From Chamaea fasciata (taxonomy: Eukaryota > Chordata > Aves > Passeriformes > Sylviidae), in assembly GCA_029207755.1 (NCBI GenBank), contig JARCOQ010000002.1, positions 93,843,087-93,907,086 on the forward strand: DNA of 64,000 bases, written 5' to 3'. Positions 34,679 to 47,659 of the stretch are shown in pieces (positions within the stretch are counted from its first letter, which is position 1; each line of letters opens with the position of its first letter). A model generated the notes under the pieces. It was not told where the DNA came from, did no database searches, and worked only from the letters and a program-made list of their open reading frames with translations. The position numbers and the translations under genes were made by a program.

Positions 34679-37600
34679 GAAGAGCACAAAGAGTAAAACA
34701 ACAACATATATTTTTTTCCTTAGGATATTATTTTTCCTAAAGGTCCCATAAAATAACACTGTTAAAGAATGTGCGGTTCTAAAGTCAAAATTTTGAGATT
34801 CTTACAGATATTGAGAATTGGCAAAACTTTTCAGGTGTAATAAAAAATATTTACACACCATGAAATATCAGAATTATGTAGATTAAAAACTGATGAGCAT
34901 TTTATATCACTGTATACTTAGAGTTCTTTTAAAGTCTTGATGGTCCCTGGCTCTGCTTGCTGGAGGTATAGCCAATGGATGCACACATGCTGGGCAGTGT
35001 CACTTCAGCTACTGGTCAGAAAGGACACCAGTTTTAAACTGGAAATCAACAACTGTGACCAGTCAGATGTAGTGTACCTTGAGGTCCTTCCTCCCCACAG
35101 CCCCTACCCCAAGTCATTCCACTAAGAAAGATGCATTAATAAATATAAAAACAAGGTTTTCCATGGTCTTCCCTTAACTAAATTCATGATCCTCTGGTTT
35201 TCCCCCTCCATTTTTTGAACAGCTGTACAAGTAAAGGTCTGGTATTTGACAACTTCCATGTGACAGCCTAGAGTTCAGCTATCTGCAATCAAATACTGTA
35301 CATTTAATTTCTTGGGGTTTTCCTCAAATTTAGCTAAGAACTAAAAGTATATATTGATGGTTGTATTGGATTTTGTTTGGCTTTGTTTTGGGTTTAACTT
35401 TTTCTTCATTTTGTCTTTCCTCTCAAGTACATACAATGAAATCTGTAGGAAACTCATGCAATAAAAAAGCAAAACACATTTCTTTCATTACAAAGAATAG
35501 GCTAGAAAACTGTAGACGGTGAGGTAACTAAAAAAGTGATTAAATCAGGAAACACAAAGACCAATTTTTTTCTCAGTGAGAGAGGGTGCATCTAAGTTTG
35601 CTGCCAGCAAACACAGAGTAGGTGTTTTAAAGACGCTGCGTCTTACTCTCTTGAGTGAAGGTCAACTGACTTGCTGGCTTTATGGAATTCTTGGAAAATA
35701 ACCACTGTTCATGCAGAATCCTCTTTGTGTGAAATACTGAGCAATAATGGGAAGATGATTTAAGAAAGCCAGATAAGTCAAAGCTCAGGATGTGTAACAC
35801 CAATGTATAATACTGTTTCTAGTTGTGTCAATATTGACAGATCTGCTGTTCATCACTGAGACTCAAAACCTCTGAACTCCTAAATCCAATGACTAAGGAT
35901 TGTTTCTGCCATACGGGATTCTGGGTCTCAAATTTGCATCCAAACTTGGCATCATTTTTAAATAACCATTTTAGCGTGGTATTAGCAGTGGGAGTAATTT
36001 CTGTAGATAGTGGTCATGGCTGTTAATCTCCATGACCAATGTTAAACCTAAAATAAGTCCCAGAATAAGGGCTGTACTATGTTTTAGCAAGCATTCAGAT
36101 ACAGAACTTATTTGAAAGCCAAAGTTAGTGATATGAATTAAGCCACAACATATGTTGAACTGCCTTTACCTTCTAGGTTTGGGTTGTTTGGGGTTTCTTT
36201 TCTGTGTGGCTTTTGTGGGGAGAGGGAGGATGTTGTTGTATTATTAGTTTTAAAATTATGTCAGGAGCTATTGGTCAAAAAATTAGCTTTTCTGTGTATA
36301 CCGTAGCTGTTTGGGTAAGAACTTCAGCTGTTTATACAGGATTTGATTTGTTCTATTACTTTGTTTATTGGCTTATAAGCCTTCACTTCACTTGCTAATG
36401 TGTTGTTTGGACACAGGCATTTCTTACTTATGCTACATTATGAATCCTTCACTTTGGATGAACTTTTCACATTCAGAGAGCGCTGATGTGCCTTGACTTC
36501 CAGACAGGCAAGGGCACAGTGGAGTGCTGCCTTGCCAGACTGCACAGCTGCACTGGTAGCTACTGCCAGCTCCACAGTAACTTCAGTGTAAATAAAGCAG
36601 TCTCTGAGCAGTTTGAATTTGTTGCTCAACGTGACATTAGCTCAGTAGTGGAGAGGCATTTGAGCAGTTGTCAGCCCTGGAAGGCACACCTGTTTTTTCA
36701 ACATTTGAGACTTCTTCTGTTCTCTGTATTATTTTTAGAGTTGTGAGGTTCAGAGCCTCTTAGCTTCATGTATCTCTCATGGATCATTTATAATATGTGC
36801 CAGATTTTTGCCCTCTGTAAAACTTCCCCTCTCATATATAGCATGATATACATGATTTTGAAACTTCAGTAACTCCTGTTTTGGTTTGCAGGAGGATTGG
36901 ATTTAGAGTGGCAGCTCTAAAGCTAGATATCTTCTTTTTATTTTTGTTCCTATTTACTGTGAATTCTCTTAATAAATTAAAAGTTCTGTTAATGAATTTA
37001 TGACATATTTAATTGCAAATATATCAAACTATATTTTTCTTCTCTATAATTTTTCCATGTGATTGTAAAGAAATTAGTACATCTCTGTTGCTATTGTTAC
37101 TTTTTGTTATTTCTAAGTCTGGCTTTACAGATTTAGAAAATATAGTAATGAAAATGAAACATGAGAACATTGTATATGTATACACCTCTTTATTTAAAGT
37201 AGAAATCTGTGTATTATCTTAATAAATACACAGTGAAAAAAGACACAAAAATCTGTGAATATCTTGCTTTTGTGTCATGCCATTCAAATTGCAAAGGAAA
37301 AATAACCATTTAATTTCGTTTCTGATAGAAAAGATTAAAGAAATTTAATAACTCAGTTGAAGGTAAGACAAGGTAAGTTTTCTACATGTCAAAATGTAGC
37401 AAATATAAAGCCACAGAAATGACAGCTTAATCTGTAATAGATACAAGAAGGAAAAAACAGATAATATATCAGGGAATCTAATCAATACTGTATAAATCCA
37501 TGACAGAGGTGTTAGTTGATATGGATAGAGCTGGAAATACAGAGGAGCTTTAAAGAATTGATAAAAGGGTGCAGTGAGCAACTGTACATGAAACCTAAGG

Positions 37601-38939
37601 AATACGAAAATTTTATGTGAGAGGGCATTATAATCATTGTAATCTATAAAAGTAAAGAGACAACATAATATGTCAGCCTACTGTCTGGACATACTTGCTA
37701 GACTGCACTCAACCTGTACAAGGCTTATGTGAGGACTTTGATGTATCCAAGAGGTAGCTTTGATAGATTTAGCTGTTGAGGAGTCTCAGTAGAAAGGTTC
37801 CTCACAGACTGGTATGTTTTTGCAGGGGTACATGTGCGTGTACATGTAAGGCAATGGAGTTTTCTAAGACTGCTACCCAAAACAAAGCCACTCTAGATTC
37901 TCAAGACAATTCTCAAGACAATGATGTAAAGATCTGGGGATTTTGCTGATTGTCTCCAAACTGATAGGTACTTACATATGACTACTTTAGCTAAAACTGA
38001 AATGAGGTGTATTGGAGAAAGATCATTTGCAAGATTTCTTCCCCCCCCCATCCCATTTTCTGAGCCATATTAACTAAATATTCTTTCCTACTCTGTACTC
38101 TAAGCAGCAAATAAGACATACTGGTCTTTATTTCTATGATACTGTTCTCTTACACATCAATGGTGTAATGCTGCTGTTACTAACAATCCTATGTGTTCTC
38201 AGTAAGGCATAGACGGAAAGAAAGATTTTAGTGAGTGTTTGGAGGGTATGACAGGGATGGGCCCTGCTATCTTCAAGATAACATCCACCATATGTAATGA
38301 TACGTGGCATCACATGCAAAAGAAGTCATAAAAAGAACTAATTAAATGGACTGAAAAGAATTACAATACTTTAGCTAGACTACCTACTTGATGCTTTACA
38401 ACATGGATAAATATCCTGACCCTTTGGGCGCAAAGTAAATAACATAAATCATAGCCATTAAGCTATTCAAAATTAAAAGTGGTTCTGCAGTTCCTCTTTG
38501 TATTATTTGAAACTAAAGGAATTCTTACTTTGTTTCTTTGGGTTGTTTTGTGGTTTTGTTCTTTTTTTGTATATGAAGGTATAAGACATTTCTCCTCACT
38601 TGGAATGATATTTCAAACACAAAAAGGTCAATTCGTTATTTTTTTTCTGTGTAAACTAAGCTTTTAATTGTAACAAAATGCATCATATTTCTCCCTAAAG
38701 TCCTGTTAATCTTTTATTTTAATGCCATAATCCCATCTAAACTCTGGCTGGCTTCAGAACAAAATTTCGCTTTTCGCTTTTCCTTCCCTTCACTAGTGAT
38801 AAAATCAGAGAATAACTTTTGAAAGAAAGAGCTATCACCCATCATCTAATGTTAATGGGAGATATGCTTGGTGAAAAGAATTCTACCTCCTTACAGCAGT
38901 TTCAGTATTGAGTCTGACAGGCTCTCTACTTGAACTATG

Positions 38940-39022
38940 TGGGGTTTGTTCTGTGGGATTTTTGTTTTTTTGTTTTTTTGTTTGGTTTGGGGTTTTTTGT
39001 TTTGGTTTGGTTTTTTTTCCCT
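38940..39022. repeat. G/T-rich tract
   Basis: About 80 bp of T with G, TG and GG interruptions (tttggtttggggtttttt). It contains almost no A or C. Confidence 0.9.
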
Positions 39023-41236
39023 TGAAATCTCTTCATGTAGAAGAGTCTGTGAGTAGTAATATCTTACTCTTACACCAGAAAACAGTGGCACTCAGTTTTA
39101 TTGGCTCATTTTTTCTTCTATCTATTCTTGGCATACAGGTCAGTAGGCCCAAAATCATTGTATCTCAATGAACAATATTCCTCGGAGGTTCTTTATTGAT
39201 TTTAACCATTGACGTAATGGAAACTATTTGCATTAAATATGTTAATGGTGTGTTAATAGAGAATCTGTACCAATTTGGGAGTCTGTATCCAAGTGTCTTT
39301 TTAAAATCATCTGAAATATATTACTTCATTTGTCTTCACTCCAAGGTTTTCAGAAATGAAAAAAGGGTTTTCTAAATATCCCAGCTGCATCCTGTAAAGC
39401 CAGTTTTTACCCTATAGTTTGCATTTATTGAAGGATACAAAGGTTTCCCATGTAACTGGAAACTCAAAAAAAGAAAAATTCAAAAGAAAATGCAGGCCAT
39501 ATCTAGATACTTTGGCAAAATAAGCTAAACAACTCAGTACTCATTTTACCAACCTGGTCAGATAGATAATTTTATAAAGAGACAATATATCTTGTTGGCT
39601 TACTATGGTAATAATTCCTAAATTGATGACCTTGCTGTTCCATAAAATTTTATTGCATTCGGGATTTAAACAAAGGGCCACCAATGTCAGTATTTATTAC
39701 TAATAACTGAAAAATGTAATATCAAATGAATGTTCAGCAATCTTTCTGCTGGAATTTAATGAGGGTGAGATGGGAGATACCAAGTAAATTATTTGATGGT
39801 TGCTGAGAGTTAAAAAATAAGAATGGAGAGAGATACTAACATCTCAGTAATCATAAGTCTATCCATAATTATTTCCAAATCTGAGACTTGAATTCATTGT
39901 TAAGACCTCAAATACATTAGTCTCGGTCTCCCCCCAGAGTTCAAACAATAGCCTGTTGTTTCAAAATAAGATGAAGAGGGACCCTAGAATTTAAAGTTTT
40001 CTCATTAGAATATTAGTCCAAGAAATGAAAAACCTTGCAAAGCTAGGTAAGTACAGGATCATGAGATGACTTCCCTTAACCTCAAACTTTGCTTTGACAC
40101 TCAGACCATCCTTGGGGATAGAACACGTATCAGACTAAGAAAGGCACAGCACACACATCTCTCAGGTCTGGCAGGAGCACACCAACCATGCAGATACACA
40201 CGGGTGTGGCAGTCACAACACCATCATCAGGACAGGCTCTATGGCCCTGCTCAGCTCGTCCTTGCAATGTGTGTTACTGATTTAAATCAACACCCCTCAG
40301 GGGAAAATAGATATATTTCTGTTGTGCAGGTCTGAGTAAAAACACAGGAAAAACTTAGGTGCCCAAAATAACCAGCATCCAATGAAATTTTTTTGTTATA
40401 AAATGAATATTTTTCTAAAGCTTGTGAATGTGAAATGTGAAATTTTTTCCTTAGAAATCAACAGTTAAATTCCAATGTTACATACTACAGTGTTCCTTAC
40501 TATTTTTTATATTCAGTCATATTTAAAATGTCTGTGTATACCAATTAGTACATGCAAATCTTCAGTTGTCAAAGTAAAATATTAGCAAGAACCAGCTTTT
40601 CATTTTCTGAATGCTATTGATTAGATTTGTTTCTATCTCAATCTCTCATTGTTCTTTTAATATTTTTTTATCCCTCATTAGGTCACATAAATGCAGTACC
40701 TTTTAAAACTGAGTGATCAGCACTTGCAATTGATGAATGCACATGCACATGTGATCATTTTCACAAAAAACTCATGAAATTTCTGCACCATAATCATCCT
40801 TTATCCTCTATATGCCACACTTTTTAAAATAAAAGAAGATGCAACTAACCTATGGAAAGTGTGTGTGTGTAAGATTCACTGGGAGAAAAAAGGGGAGAAC
40901 TATATATACATAAACTTACTGCATAAAATCCCTGGATTTGCCCTGTAAACTACAATATTTTTTTTTTTCTGGAAGGCAGAATGAGTGGAAGAAATAAGTG
41001 TGTAGATTTTTGATGCTCATATTCTAATCTGAGACTAGAAAAGCCTGCATACAACCATGAATGAGGCCCTGCACCATGCTTCAGGAGCTTTGCTCTGGTA
41101 GAATATAGAAGAAATGGTAATGAAATGCATAGGAGCAAATATAGGTATTTTTGATAGACATTGCTGAGATGTATACTAAGAGTGGTCTGATACCTGGGAT
41201 TCCCCGGACGATCTATAGGACAAAAAAACTTGGAGC

Positions 41237-41407
41237 TTTTCCTTTTTTTGTTTTGGGTTTCTTTTTCTGTTGTTTTTTTTGGGTTTTTTGTTTGGGTTTT
41301 TTTTGGTTGTTTCTTTACTGCTTTGGTTTTTGTTTGTTTGTTCTTGTTTTTCTGTTTTGTTTTTGTTTTTGCTTGTTTGTTTGGGTCTTTTTTGGGCTTT
41401 TTTCTCC
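41237..41407. repeat. Long G/T-rich tract, about 170 nt
   Basis: Nearly all T and G with rare C and a single A, e.g. gttttgggtttc, tttgtttgggtttt, tttgggctttt. The open frames over it (41151-41462 and 41230-41412), rich in Phe, Val and Gly, are composition artefacts. Confidence 0.9.
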
Positions 41408-44400
41408 AGTGAAATCTTTACAGCTTTCTGCTACGTATAGCATAAATATCAGTAAATGCTGAGAGAGGGACAGGAAACAGAAACACTAGCTTAGAAACGG
41501 ATGTTTTGTTTCCATTTTTGTCTAAATTTTGAATCTTTTTTTTATCGCAACAAAAAATTAGTGTATACAAAAATCAATTGCTAGTCTTTCTTTTTTGAAT
41601 GTTTGGATTCAGATTCTTAGATTTATTTGACAAATCTAAAATTCTAAAAAAAACCTATCATTAGAATCTGATCATATTTTACTAAGAAAACAGGATAATC
41701 AATTAGAAGCATATTTCTTGGGGAAAAAAAAAGCATAAAAGACACAATTTTCTATTCAAAATGCCCCCAAATATCTTTTCTTTATAGTGCATCTTCTTAT
41801 TTCACAAGAAAAATCAAGTTAGAAACAAAAAATGAAATATGGAATTTGCTGGGGAGTAGTCTTAGCAAAAATAATGTTCAAGATGCTGTGCATCAAGATT
41901 TCACAGGGAAAAACTATTCAGCTGATTGTTTAAAACCAATCATTTCACAGAAGCTTTTTCTGTAAAAGGCTAATTGTTTGCAGTGGAATTGTCTCAATTA
42001 ACCACTTGTGTCTTTCCACCGTTATTTTAACAGTGTGATAAATTTAACAGAGATTGTGAATGCCACGAATCTGATAATCAGAAACTGCTTAATAACTTTT
42101 ATTTGACATGTTTTTAACTGAGATGTAGCTTCAATGACTAAGAAACATTCTCATTAGGACAAAAAAAAAAGCAAACATGAATTTTTAGTCACTAAAAATG
42201 ATTAGTCTTCTTCACAGTTCATAAAACACCTCCATCCAGTCTTTAATACTAGTTATTTAATTTATAAATTATTCATCTTCTGTGTTTAACATTAGTTTTA
42301 ATTCTTGTTATGAATGAGAGTGACAGTGCAGGAAATGAGGAGTGAATAGGCGAGGGGAAGATAGTTTAAATGTCTTTCTTAGCACTATCAACTAATCTCA
42401 GGATATGAAATATTTCAAGAAATAAAAGGAAATTATTTCCACTCATCTTTTCTTTATTCCAGAAATTCTCTCTTATAAAGGAGGTAACAGTCAAATATGA
42501 AGACATCCCAAACAAATAAAACCACAAATAAGTAGAAATCCCAAATACGGAAGCAAATAAAATAAACCAAAACAATAAAACAAGATGTTAAAAAAAACCC
42601 AACAAACAAACAAAAAACCAAATGTAAATCAAAACAAGTTACAGCTGTGGTCTTCTTCTTCCTACTAAAAACAAAATGAAACAAAACCTTGAAAATAACA
42701 TACCCGCCAAAAAATCCATCCTTCCAAACATCAAACACTAAGGTCCTCTATCTTTTGTTGTAGATTAAGAAGAACTACCTGCCATGGGAGAGTCTGTAAT
42801 ACATTTTTCATACTGTGGGTTTTTTTATTCTGGTTCATAGACATCCCTGATTGCTGAATAATCATTTTTCTTGATGAGAAGAGAAAATGGCATCACTGGG
42901 AAAAATTACTCTCTAGTGTTATCTCTTTAGACTCATCCAAGATGATCACAGAACAGGTCAAAGTCTGCCCTCCTATTGTTGGGTTTTTTTCCTTTTTTTT
43001 TTTTTTTAATCTCCTCTCAGATTCCCAAATTCCATCATTTCATGATTGTCACAGCAAAGCTGCATCCAGCCTTTCAATCATTACCAAGTTCTTTCTGGAG
43101 TGTAAGTATCAGATACAAATTTTCCAGATTTCTGACTAGTTTTGATAGAAATGGGTGTAACACAAAAGCTAGACAGTGTCTCTGGAGGGATAGCATGTAT
43201 GCTGACAGCTGAATACAACTAGGTTTGCAAAAATACAAAGTTCTGGATTATCAAAGACTGTTTGAAGTCCACAGAACTTAAAATATTTAGGCAATAATCT
43301 AAAGTTTCTTTTTCACACCAAAAAAATTTGAAGTTATCACTATTAAAAGCTCAGAAACAGCACTTGAAATACACAATTACTGTTTCCCCATCCATAAATA
43401 GTGTATTTCTAGCAAAATTATCAAAGCTATATGGTCTGTTGGTCTCATAAGGGCTCTTGGGCATCCTGTGGAACCAGCTCAACTGAGGATACATGGTTCT
43501 GCTTCTGGCATGACTAATACAGTTGGGAAATATGCCAGGCATCAGGCTCTTGAGGGAGGAGGGAAGAAGAAGAGAAAGCTGAAAAGAGCCTGGAGGGGAA
43601 GATCCAAGCAAATGAGCCAGCAGGCTTCACCGGAACACCATTTGACATTTGCAGGACTGTAATGTTGGAAGCCTTCAGCAATACTGAATCCCTGCATCTC
43701 TAAGGGGGAAATCTGCTGAAAGGCAAGCAGTGAACCCCATGGGAACGGGGTTGATACATGGACACGAAAATGAGCAAGTGTAACACATCAATCCTTGTGT
43801 TGCACAATAATATAAAGCAGTACAGGAACGGAAGCAATAGTGAGGCACATTTGTTTATCTTGTAAAGAAAATGTAAGGTGTTTCATCTTACAGAAAATGC
43901 AGGTAGCCTTTTGTGATGGGAAACAAAATTTTTAAAAAAAATCGTCACCAGACAATTTCCCTGTGAATTTCCTTCTGAGGCATCAATTAATGCAGAGGAA
44001 CAGCAATGCAGCTCTTGCATTAAGTCTGGATCCTTTAATTTAAAATAACCTGGCAAAATAAGGTCACTGATGTTGCTAGGAAAGATGCCATGTCATTTCT
44101 CTAAGCTACCTTGCTGCATATCAAATATAATTCTCCTTTTCAATGAAATGACAATTTTGTAGCAAGATGCTGGTCTAAGTGTCAAAGGGGTTAAGTTGCT
44201 GATTGCCTAATTTGAACCATCACTGTTTGTTTTCTCACTCTTTTTTCTTCCTCTTCTGTTTCTGCTCCTGAAATGCCTCCTACCTTGGGAAAACAGATCT
44301 TTATTTATAGTGCTGCAAAGATATTAAGGCTGTTAAACTAAGTGAGTTTTTTAAGGTTCATGGCCAAAAAGGCTGACAAAGCTCCAACTATTTTCCTCCC

Positions 44401-46713
44401 CTAGAGGAAAGAGAAAAAAAGAGGAAAAAGCCCACCCCAAACCTGTATCTTTTGTTCTAGAAGGTGATAAAAACTGCAGTACTGATCACTGACAGTAATT
44501 TGTCTCCAGTGTACTGCATGAGAAATTAATTATATGATCTTGTGACAACTGGCTTTCTATGTGGCTGGGAGGTAGCATTAAAGGCTGTAGGATTTCAGAG
44601 TTTAACCGTTGCTCAGCTGCAATGCAGGTAATTTGAATGAATTATTCTGCTTTAGATATGCAGTGTGTAGGCATGCTCCTTCCTCTGAACTGGTCAAGGT
44701 TACAGTGCCACGTAGTGCATCATTTCATAACCCAAATCTGTTACAGGGCACACTGTCTGAAAGCAATTTGCATTTTGCACATTTTTAGGAGCTTTACACA
44801 GATTGTGATCACCAGAATGCTCTGTTAGCAAGGCATTTCCACATGCTACACAACAGGTACAACCCTCTGTTCAGCCAGTTTATGTTGTCTCTTAGCCAGA
44901 CATGGCTGGCTAGGATATGCATAGTACTCTGCATATGCACAGCAGTACATGTCGTAAGTACAGCTAAGGTGTTGTTTACGTTGTGTGCACAGGATGTTCT
45001 TGTGCACAAGATGTGTGGTTTTCCATGTTTTATTTTTGGATTTTCATATTATGGGACAGTAAGACTCAAGTTGCATCACATTCTAAAAATAAAGCTATTA
45101 ATAAACTGTCTTCTCACATGCTTCCCAGAAAATTCCTATCACTATAGGACATTTGGGTGTGTTCCAACTAACAGGGATTAAAGACAATGATAAGAAAATT
45201 AAATCACAAAATATAAATGTCTAACTTACTGTCATATTCCTGGAAAACTGGAAAAAAAAAGTTGGATGCATTTAAAACTGCAATTTTTTTTTACTACAGG
45301 AAAAAAAACTTTAATATCAGTTTATCACATTTCTGCTAAATAGGATCATTCTCTGTAACCAGCACTAGTAAATAAAAAAGTGTTAAGATTATTATTCTCC
45401 TTGTGAAGTATGTATCTGTTTTTGTCATCTTTAACCTAAGATTTTCATTATGCTTATAGTTGTCCAATGCTGTGCAAGGAAATGGTATAGCAAAGAAAAT
45501 TGTATGTAACTTCTGCGTTTTTTTATAGTGAACATTCCAGAATTATCCTGAAAACCTAGCTTCAATAAAAGGAACTGCTCTGTATTAATTTATCTTATTC
45601 CTAAAAAGGGTAGAGACTTTCCTAAATCTTGTCTTTTGAATGCAACATTCATATAAATACACCTTCCCTAACACTCTGTTTTGTTTTGTTAATCAAGGAA
45701 TTGAAGTTGCCATGAGAAATTTGTCTCCTTCTGAATGTTCTTGTTATTTAAAATATTGTTGCTAACAGGCACTGAGTATAAAGTACTTTACACGGCTTTT
45801 GAATGGGAGAAATATGCTTTTCTTCTTAAATCTATGCCTGGAAGCTTCAATTTTTTAATATCAGTGCAAACTACCTTTTGGTCAATTATTACAGTGGTTG
45901 ATGTGAGATGTCACACACAGTTCCATCAATCATGTCAAGAGAGAAATTTGTCACATAACTGACAGAAACAGCAAGACAGAAAAAAACAGCAGAAAAGAAA
46001 ATTATGAACGTTGATCTGCTGCGGAAGGGCACCTCAGGCTACAACAAAAATAACTTTGTTTTGTACCACTGGCAATGAATACTGCAGTGTTCATTGTTTG
46101 TGGAAAGGGATTTTGCTGATGATGAAACCAAACTGAACACTGAGATCCCTCTGCAGAACCTTGAAGGCACTTTAGACAGCTTTACTGGAACAGGCCATAG
46201 TTCAAAAAAGAAGGACAAAATGTATCTATGGAAAGAATCCAAAAAAGAAGCAGTCTTTCAATTGCTGTGTTTTTCTCAACATGGTGATCAGTTTAACTTT
46301 GACCAATTATAGCACAGATCAAAATACCTGAGAATGTAGTCTTTAACGTTATTACTGCACCAACCACTATTCCAGCTTAGAATATATCTGCGTAATATAG
46401 GGGTGTTCTTCCCATTGACCCTTATTCCTAACAGTGCACCATGTGCACAGCAGTGATAGCAATGGTGTAATGACTTTCTTGTATTGTGTTTTTTCTTGTT
46501 TTAAATGACTTCAAGAGTTGGACTTGGAATATACTCTTAGTCTTCCAATCCATCTCCAGTGGTAATTAATATAGAATGGGTGGAGGAAACAGAAACCTTT
46601 CTACAAATATCAATAAGCAGCATCTGATGCATTTGATTAGGAACTGTCTAAAGACTATGGATCAGTCAAATATGCACATTCTACTTTTTTCAACAATAAC
46701 ACCATAAATCTGG

Positions 46714-46750
46714 ATATTCTTATATCCACATCCAGTGGATATAAGAATAT
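46714..46750. repeat. Perfect 16-bp hairpin with 5-nt loop
   Basis: Left arm atattcttatatccac (46714-46729), loop atcca, right arm gtggatataagaatat (46735-46750). The word ccactggatat follows at 46753, and tctggatatt occurs on both sides (46709 and 46769), so the locus also has short direct repeats. Confidence 0.97.
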
Positions 46751-47620
46751 GTCCACTGGATATATTATTCTGGATATTTATTCATACATAAACATCCAGT
46801 TCCTTTTAAAAACTCAGTACAATCTTTGCTTCCACAGACACACATCACACTGTCTAATCCAGTATCTTTCATGCCAGTGCATTTTGCTGTAGATTTTAAT
46901 TGCTTACATGTTTTCAGAACAAACAAATTACACATATAAACAAATAGATAAAAATCTTTGATCTGCATGAAAACTGAGTTTCATCCACATCAGATATTTC
47001 TGACATCAGAAAAATTTTCTGAGTTTTCTAATGTGTTAGGCACAACAACACGTATGCCAGTATAAAATGCAATGACGCAAATCATTGAAACAAAATGTAT
47101 ATAAAGGAAGGAGAAAGTGTTTTCTGCCTTCCTATGGAGATTCCCACAAACTGGAATGCACTACAGGTGTCATTGCACAAACTCTACAAGGAATGACGTT
47201 CTAGAGGACATTATCTTTAAAAAGCATGCATAAACTGACTACCTGCATAGCTCCTCTCTTCTTTAAAAAAAAAAAAAAAAGTCTTTATGTTCAATTTCAG
47301 TCTATTGTGTTTAAGTTTTTGCTTAAATATTTTTTAGTGATAAGAGCCAAAAAAAATTATTTATTTACTTCATTCTCATTGTGAAACTTTAGAAACTAAA
47401 CTACAGGTTTTTACTTATACTAACAAATTACAATGACAACAACAGGATGTTGTAGTGGTAAGGATATTATAACAGAGAGAATATTACCTTTGATGAAAAA
47501 AGTGTATGAAAGTGTATGAAAATTGCTGTTGCTGATCTTTTAGTTATGATTCAGGATTATTGTTTCAGTCTTCCACAACACTTTTTCAATAATTAAAAAG
47601 CATTCCATATTTCTATTCCA

Positions 47621-47659
<39 letters not shown>

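Larger units (their letters stand above)
21916..34930. other. About 13 kb without gene or recognisable transposon
   Basis: AT-rich, unique-looking DNA. Contents worth naming are a somewhat GC-richer, low-variation-looking stretch at 26490-26660, a pair of 19-bp direct repeats 100 bp apart at 27111 and 27211, a TG run at 30797-30816, and a poly(A) at 34661-34678. Frames up to 113 codons (26927-27268, minus) have no recognisable motif. Confidence 0.5.
34931..46713. other. About 12 kb without gene or recognisable transposon
   Basis: AT-rich background with GC-richer islands near 34935-35125, 36480-36700, 40060-40330, 43440-43760 and 44530-45010. I could not assign these to a gene or a transposon. 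They may be very old repeats or conserved noncoding DNA. Two G/T-rich tracts (38940, 41237) are listed separately. Confidence 0.45.

Noticed and set aside
41151..41462. 103-codon frame resembling a membrane protein (Phe, Val, Gly, Cys rich)
   Set aside because: Product of a G/T-rich low-complexity tract; hydrophobic only because of composition.
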